The notes under the pieces are model-generated. The model was not told the DNA's origin. It saw only the letters and a program-made list of their open reading frames with translations, and searched no databases. A stretch of DNA of 64,000 nucleotides from the NCBI RefSeq assembly GCF_025938155.1, contig NZ_JAPCZG010000002.1, forward strand, positions 124,001-188,000, written 5' to 3'. The translations under genes and the position numbers were made by a program. Positions within the stretch are counted from its first letter, which is position 1; the number at the start of each line of letters is the position of its first letter. Positions 59,672 through 64,000 of this stretch are shown here, in pieces. The DNA comes from Novosphingobium sp. KCTC 2891. Its GTDB lineage: Bacteria; Pseudomonadota; Alphaproteobacteria; Sphingomonadales; Sphingomonadaceae.

Positions 59672-59983
59672 TTACTGCGGGTTCTTGTCCGCTTCGGCGG
59701 CGGCAGCGGCCGCGCGGGCAGCTTCGGCAGCCGAAACGGCGCTGTCGGCGGCGCTCTTGGCGGCGTCCTCGGCGGTCATCGCGGCTTGCGAGGCATCGGC
59801 AGCGGGAGCCGCTTCCTGCACGGGCGCGGGCGCGGCGGCCGAAGGCTCGGCGGCGGGCAGCTCGTCGGCCGGCATCTCGACATTGTCGGCAGCGGCAGCC
59901 TCCGAGGCATCGTCGGACTTGCCGCAGGCGGCCAGCGAGAGCGCGGCGGCAGCGGCAAAGGCGGCGATCGCAAACTTCTTCAT
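59672..59983 (-). CDS. Small Ala-rich lipoprotein
   Basis: A 103-residue predicted lipoprotein: MKKFAIAAFAAAAALSLAAC signal with lipobox Cys20, followed by a low-complexity region of Ala, Glu, Pro and Asp and an Ala-rich helical end (EDAAKSAADSAVSAAEAARA) with heptad-like spacing, like the alanine-zipper part of small outer-membrane lipoproteins. GAGAGGGAC precedes ATG 59983 at ideal spacing. Function unknown. It diverges from the methionine-cycle operon; the 211-base gap between holds the regulator palindrome. Confidence 0.78.
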   Translation of the reverse strand: MKKFAIAAFAAAAALSLAACGKSDDASEAAAADNVEMPADELPAAEPSAAAPAPVQEAAPAADASQAAMTAEDAAKSAADSAVSAAEAARAAAAAAEADKNPQ

Positions 59984-60165
59984 CGGGTCCCTCTCGAACG
60001 TATTCATGGCGTTGGAATGCAAAAGTCGGGGCCGGCGCGAAGCTGGCCTGCGGCGCGGTTCTATCCCTCCGCCGGGCGCAAGACCACAAAAAAGCGCCGA
60101 GCGCAGTGCGCCGCCATCCGGTTTCAATACCAACGAATCCACGGAAAAACCGCAGCCCATTGACC

Positions 60166-60187
60166 CATATAAAGAATACTTTATATG
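60166..60187. promoter_or_regulatory. SahR-like operator of the methionine operon
   Basis: CATATAAAG, AATA, CTTTATATG: a perfect 9-bp inverted repeat with a 4-base spacer, 8 bases before the regulator start codon. It is AT-rich in a GC-rich setting and strongly resembles the ATATAAAGATATCTTTATAT-type site assigned to SahR regulators. So the operon is probably autoregulated. Confidence 0.75.
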
Positions 60188-60194
60188 CCTCTCG

Positions 60195-61175
60195 GTGACG
60201 TTTCTCGATTCCCTTCGCGCCCTGGCCGATCCGACCCGTCTGCGGATCATGCGCCTGCTCGTCAGCATGGAGCTGGCGGTGGGGGAAATCGCGCAAGTGC
60301 TGGGGCAAAGCCAGCCGCGCGTTTCGCGCCACGTCAAGATCCTGTGCGATGCCGGGCTGGCCGAGCGCCGCCGCGAAGGTGGTTGGGTGTTCCTGCGCGC
60401 CGCCGTGGGCGAGGCGGGACATCCTCTTCCCGCCGCGCTGGCGCGCCTGCTGGCGGCGGGCGAACAGGCCGATGCCGCCTTCGCTGCCGAATGCGCGGAG
60501 GATCGCCGTCATCTCGATGCGATCCGCACCGGACGGCAAGCCCACGCCGAGGACTATTTCGCAGCCCACGCCGCCGAATGGGACAGCCTGCGCAGCCTGC
60601 ACATCGCCGACGGCCCGGTCGAGGCCGCGCTGGGGGCGATGCTCGGCGATGGCAGCCTTGGCCGCCTGCTCGACGTGGGCACCGGCACGGGCCGCATGGC
60701 CGAACTCTTCGCCCCGCGCGCCACCCGCGTGGTCGGGCTGGACAAAAGCGCGGAAATGCTGCGCCTCGCCCGCGCGCGGCTGCAGCACCTGCCCGCCGAA
60801 AAGTTCGAGCTGGTGCGCGGCGATTTCGGCGCGCTGCCGTTCGATGCCGCCACGTTCGACACGGTGCTGATCCACCAGGTGCTGCACTATGCGCTTGCGC
60901 CCGAGGCGGTGCTGGCCGAAGCGGCGCGGGTGACGCGGCCTGGCGGGCGCATCGCCGTGGTCGATTTCGCCCCGCACGGGCGCGAGGAACTGCGCACCAA
61001 ACACGCCCACGCGCGCCTCGGTTTTTCCGACGCGCAGATGACCAAGCTGTTTGCCGATGCCGGGTTCACGCTCGACGCAGAGCGCGCGCTCGCCGGCCAC
61101 GAATTGATCGTCAAGGTATGGACAGGCGTCCGCCGCGACGAAAATGGGGCCGAAGCGCCCCGGAGGACAGGATGA
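60195..61175 (+). CDS. ArsR-type regulator fused to a SAM-dependent methyltransferase domain (SahR-like)
   Basis: A 326-residue protein. Residues about 1-90 are an ArsR winged helix (LRALADPTRLRIMRLLVSME, SQPRVSRHVKILCDAGLAER); from about 120 a class I methyltransferase fold follows, with the SAM-binding LLDVGTGTGRMAELFA near 155 and LPFDAATFDTVLIHQVLHYA. Such fusions sense S-adenosylhomocysteine and control methionine-cycle genes in proteobacteria; the enzyme domain may serve mainly as ligand pocket. It precedes metF and metH and has a palindromic operator at its promoter. GTG 60195 is the likely start, though without a clear ribosome-binding site. Its stop overlaps the metF ATG. Confidence 0.85.
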   Translation: MTFLDSLRALADPTRLRIMRLLVSMELAVGEIAQVLGQSQPRVSRHVKILCDAGLAERRREGGWVFLRAAVGEAGHPLPAALARLLAAGEQADAAFAAECAEDRRHLDAIRTGRQAHAEDYFAAHAAEWDSLRSLHIADGPVEAALGAMLGDGSLGRLLDVGTGTGRMAELFAPRATRVVGLDKSAEMLRLARARLQHLPAEKFELVRGDFGALPFDAATFDTVLIHQVLHYALAPEAVLAEAARVTRPGGRIAVVDFAPHGREELRTKHAHARLGFSDAQMTKLFADAGFTLDAERALAGHELIVKVWTGVRRDENGAEAPRRTG

Positions 61176-62098
61176 CCCACGACGCGACGCTCGACACTCC
61201 GCTGTTTGCCGGCCTGCCCGGCGACATCGCGGTTTCCTTTGAATTCTTCCCGCCCAAGAGCGAGGCGATGGCGGCGCAGCTGTGGGAGACGGTCGTCACG
61301 CTGGCCCCGCTGGCCCCCAAATTCGTCTCCGTCACCTATGGCGCGGGCGGCACCACGCGTGAGCGGACGCACGCCACCGTCTCGCGCATCATCAAGGAAA
61401 CCGACCTCGTTCCCGCCGCACACCTGACCTGCGTCGCGGCGAGCAAGGACGAGATCGCCGAGATCGCGGACCAGTACTGGGAAGCGGGCGTGCGCCACAT
61501 CGTCGCCCTGCGCGGCGATCCGCCGCCGTCCGATGGCGGGCATTTCGTGCCGCACCCGCAGGGCTACAGGAACGCCGCCGAACTGGTCGCGGGGCTCAAG
61601 GCGCGCCACGATTTCGAGATTTCGGTCGCGGCCTATCCCGAAGGCCACCCCGAGGCCGCCAGCCTCGACGCCGATCTGGACAACCTGAAGCGCAAGCTGG
61701 ATGCCGGGGCGACCCGCGCGATCAGCCAGTTCTTCTTTTCGACCGACGCGTGGTTCCGCTTCATGGACAAGGCGCTGGCCGCCGGCATCACCGCGCCGAT
61801 CCTGCCCGGTATCATGCCCGTGACCAACTTCGCCGCGATCCGCCGGATGAGCGCCAACACCGAAATCCCGGCGTGGATGGAAGCGATGTTCGAGGGCCTC
61901 GACGAACGCCCCGGCCCGCGCGCGCTGGTCTCCGCGGTGGCCGCCGCCGACCTGTGCCGCCGCCTCTATGCCGGCGGGGTGCGCGATTTCCACTTCTACA
62001 CGCTCAATCGCGCGGACCTGTCCTACGCGACCTGCCACCTGCTCGGCCTGCGCCCCCGCCCGGCCGCCATCGTTCCTGCTCCTGAAAAGGCTGCCTGA
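61172..62098 (+). CDS. metF: Methylenetetrahydrofolate reductase
   Basis: Reduces 5,10-methylene-THF to 5-methyl-THF, the methyl donor for MetH, using NADH and FAD. The 308-residue protein has SFEFFPPKSEAM near residue 22 with the catalytic Glu, VTYGAGGTTRERT near 58, ALRGDPP near 113, ISQFFFSTDAWFRFMD near 188 and LPGIMPVTNF near 210. Length is normal. ATG 61172 overlaps the regulator's TGA (ATGA) and its own stop overlaps the next ATG, showing tight coupling in the operon. Confidence 0.96.
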   Translation: MTHDATLDTPLFAGLPGDIAVSFEFFPPKSEAMAAQLWETVVTLAPLAPKFVSVTYGAGGTTRERTHATVSRIIKETDLVPAAHLTCVAASKDEIAEIADQYWEAGVRHIVALRGDPPPSDGGHFVPHPQGYRNAAELVAGLKARHDFEISVAAYPEGHPEAASLDADLDNLKRKLDAGATRAISQFFFSTDAWFRFMDKALAAGITAPILPGIMPVTNFAAIRRMSANTEIPAWMEAMFEGLDERPGPRALVSAVAAADLCRRLYAGGVRDFHFYTLNRADLSYATCHLLGLRPRPAAIVPAPEKAA

Positions 62099-63156
62099 TG
62101 CCCACCCCTTCTCCCGCGCGCACCGCCTTCCTTGAAGAAGCGAAGAAGCGCATCCTCATCACCGATGGCGCCTTCGGCACCGAGATCCAGAACTGGAAGC
62201 TGTCGGAAGCGGACTATGCCGGCACGCTGGGCCTCGCCAAGGACCAGAAGGGCAACAACGACATCCTCGCGCTGACCAAGCCCGAAGTGCCCGAGGCGAT
62301 CCACCGCGCCTATTTCGAGGCCGGCGCGGACATTGCCGAGACCAACACCTTCAGCGCCAACCGCATCAGCCAGGCCGATTACGCCGCGGAACATCTGGTG
62401 CGCGAGATCAACCTTGAAAGCGCGAAGCTCGCCCGCCGCTTGGCAGACGAATATCAGGCCAGGGACGGCCGCCCGCGCTTCGTCGCCGGCGCGATCGGGC
62501 CGACCAACAAGACGCTGTCGCTTTCGCCCGACGTCAACGATCCCGGCTACCGCGAGATCGACTGGGACACGCTGGTCGATGTCTACAAGGAGCAGGCCGC
62601 CGCGCTGGTCGAAGGCGGGGCGGACTTCATCCTGATCGAGACGGTGTTCGATACCCTGAATGCCAAGGCAGGCGTGATGGCCGTGCGCAAGCTGGAACAG
62701 GAACTGGGCCGCGAAGTGCCGATCATGCTGTCGATGACGCTGACCGACCTTTCGGGCCGCAACCTGTCGGGCCACACGGTCGAAGCGTTCTGGTATGCCG
62801 TGCGCCATGCCAAGCCCCTGACCATCGGGCTCAACTGCTCGTTCGGCGCCACCCAGCTGCGCCCGCACGTGCGCGCGCTGTCCGAAATCGCCGACACGCT
62901 GATCATGGTCTATCCCAACGCCGGCCTCCCCAACGAACTGGGTGAATACGACGAAATGCCCGGCACCACCGCCGGCCTCGTCAAGGAATGGGCCGATCAC
63001 GGACAGGTCAACGTGCTGGGCGGCTGCTGCGGCTCCACCCCGGCGCATATCGCGGCGATGGCCAAGGCTGTGGCCGGCCTCCCCCCGCGCAAGCTGCCCG
63101 TGCCCGAGCCGGTCACCCGGCTCGCCGGTCTCGAACCCTTCGTGATGGCCCGCTGA
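62098..63156 (+). CDS. metH: Methionine synthase, homocysteine-binding part
   Basis: The first half of B12-dependent methionine synthase as a separate 352-residue protein: the homocysteine S-methyltransferase barrel. Zinc-binding Cys are in [14 protein letters not shown] near residue 244 and [17 protein letters not shown] near residues 306-307. [17 protein letters not shown] near residue 19 and NIAETNTF-like motif ([12 protein letters not shown]) are also typical. In E. coli all parts form one 1227-residue chain; here the pterin, B12 and reactivation domains follow as a second gene 17 bases on. Start ATG 62098 shares a base with the metF stop. Confidence 0.93.
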   Translation: MPTPSPARTAFLEEAKKRILITDGAFGTEIQNWKLSEADYAGTLGLAKDQKGNNDILALTKPEVPEAIHRAYFEAGADIAETNTFSANRISQADYAAEHLVREINLESAKLARRLADEYQARDGRPRFVAGAIGPTNKTLSLSPDVNDPGYREIDWDTLVDVYKEQAAALVEGGADFILIETVFDTLNAKAGVMAVRKLEQELGREVPIMLSMTLTDLSGRNLSGHTVEAFWYAVRHAKPLTIGLNCSFGATQLRPHVRALSEIADTLIMVYPNAGLPNELGEYDEMPGTTAGLVKEWADHGQVNVLGGCCGSTPAHIAAMAKAVAGLPPRKLPVPEPVTRLAGLEPFVMAR

Positions 63157-63173
63157 AGGCCCGAAAGACAGAC

Positions 63174-64000
63174 ATGAACACCACTTCCCCCAGCAGTTCG
63201 TCCGGCGCCCGCTTCGTCAACATCGGCGAGCGCACCAACGTCACCGGATCGGCCGCGTTCAAGAAGCTGATCCTTGCCGGCGACTATGCCCGGGCGGTCG
63301 AGGTTGCGCGCCAGCAGGTCGAAAACGGCGCGCAGGTGATCGACGTCAACATGGACGAGGGCTTGCTCGACGCGGTCGAGGCGATGACCACGTTCCTCAA
63401 GCTGCTGGCTGCCGAGCCGGACATCGCGCGCGTGCCGCTGATGATCGACAGCTCGAAGTGGGAGGTGATCGAGGCCGGCCTGAAGTGCGTGTCGGGCAAG
63501 CCGATCGTCAACTCGATCAGCATGAAGGAAGGCGAGGAAGCGTTCCTGGCCCAGGCACGCAAGTGCATGGATTACGGCGCAGCCGTGGTGGTCATGGCCT
63601 TCGACGAGAAGGGCCAGGCCGATACCAAGGCGCGCAAGGTCGAGATCTGCTCGCGCGCGTATCAGCTGCTGACCGGCATCGGCTTCGCGGCCGAGGACAT
63701 CATCTTCGATCCCAACGTCTTCGCGGTGGCCACCGGCATCGAGGAGCACGACCGCTACGCGCTCGATTTCATCGAGGCCACGCGTGAGATCAAGGCAGCC
63801 TGCCCCGGCGTGCATATCTCGGGCGGCCTGTCGAACCTCTCGTTCAGCTTCCGCGGCAACGAGACGGTGCGCCGCGCGATGCATTCGGTGTTCCTCTACC
63901 ACGCCATCCCGGCGGGCATGGACATGGCGATCGTCAATGCCGGCCAGCTCGACATCTACGACCAGATCGACCCGGCGCTGCGCGAAGCCTGCGAGGACGT
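63174..64000 (+). CDS. metH: Methionine synthase, pterin/B12 part (3' end outside window)
   Basis: Start of the second MetH protein, cut by the window edge after about 275 codons. Visible is the methyltetrahydrofolate-binding barrel: [20 protein letters not shown] near residue 13, [40 protein letters not shown] and [20 protein letters not shown]. The B12 and activation domains must follow outside. The protein transfers the methyl group from 5-methyl-THF to cobalamin for the partner encoded upstream. ATG 63174 with AAAGACAG before it. Confidence 0.93.
   Translation, partial: MNTTSPSSSSGARFVNIGERTNVTGSAAFKKLILAGDYARAVEVARQQVENGAQVIDVNMDEGLLDAVEAMTTFLKLLAAEPDIARVPLMIDSSKWEVIEAGLKCVSGKPIVNSISMKEGEEAFLAQARKCMDYGAAVVVMAFDEKGQADTKARKVEICSRAYQLLTGIGFAAEDIIFDPNVFAVATGIEEHDRYALDFIEATREIKAACPGVHISGGLSNLSFSFRGNETVRRAMHSVFLYHAIPAGMDMAIVNAGQLDIYDQIDPALREACED

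Overview
The window looks like ordinary chromosomal DNA from a GC-rich alphaproteobacterium of the order Sphingomonadales, most like Novosphingobium or Sphingomonas. This rests on base composition (roughly two thirds G+C, strong G/C third positions), on protein-level recognition of housekeeping genes (FtsK, MutS, FolD, ArgB, L13, S9 with an N-terminal extension, L33), on fused PabB-PabC and ThiS-ThiG, on a two-gene MetH, and on a CCTGAGCCTGTCGAAGG-type intergenic repeat that I remember as common in sphingomonads. No species can be assigned. I see no rRNA, tRNA, CRISPR array, transposase, integrase, prophage or toxin-antitoxin module. Genes are tightly packed, many starts overlap the previous stop by 4 bases, and several convergent pairs share stop-codon bases.

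Layout. 1-5.3 kb: the end of an ABC exporter, an M13 metallopeptidase, UppP and two small envelope or stress proteins. 5.3-9.6 kb: phenylalanine hydroxylase, then a PPK2 polyphosphate kinase flanked by two unrelated-looking OafA-type acyltransferases. 9.7-12.9 kb: rpmG, lolA, xthA-ribA; the lolA-xthA gap holds a tandem 10-bp motif and a strong hairpin with no gene. 12.9-19.7 kb (minus strand): small unknowns, a beta-helix protein, then the run argB - lipoprotein - yggT - folD - unknown secreted protein - marC, and yhhQ. 19.8-26.4 kb: a CNT nucleoside transporter, then mutS between two multi-pass membrane proteins that resemble GT-C glycosyltransferases. 26.5-33.9 kb: malic enzyme, ThiS-ThiG, a MerC-like protein facing heme A synthase across a Zur-like palindrome, rplM-rpsI, and a PfkB-type kinase. 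33.9-45.7 kb: HPP protein, DUF1244 protein, pyruvate kinase, two diguanylate cyclases, YggS, a ThiE-like protein, FtsK, and a divergent Lrp/alanine-dehydrogenase pair with a palindromic operator. 45.7-55.3 kb: two peptidases, small VOC and cupin proteins, a five-EF-hand protein next to an OmpR/histidine-kinase pair, and a HerA-like ATPase. 55.4-64 kb: pabBC - aminotransferase - rluA-like - arfB, two small lipoproteins, then a methionine-cycle operon (ArsR-methyltransferase fusion regulator, metF, metH part 1, metH part 2 cut by the window end).

How genes work together. The last operon is a coherent homocysteine-to-methionine module whose promoter carries a perfect 9-bp inverted repeat of the type used by SahR-like ArsR regulators. 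FolD, MetF, MetH and PabBC are all folate or one-carbon enzymes. The EF-hand protein, its unusual leader, and the downstream two-component system form a plausible metal or envelope sensing unit. Nothing in the window is a clearly new system; the best leads are non-coding: the EF-hand leader, the repeated TTGCGACAAN tandem sites, the hairpin in the lolA-xthA gap, and the Zur-like site before the MerC-like gene.
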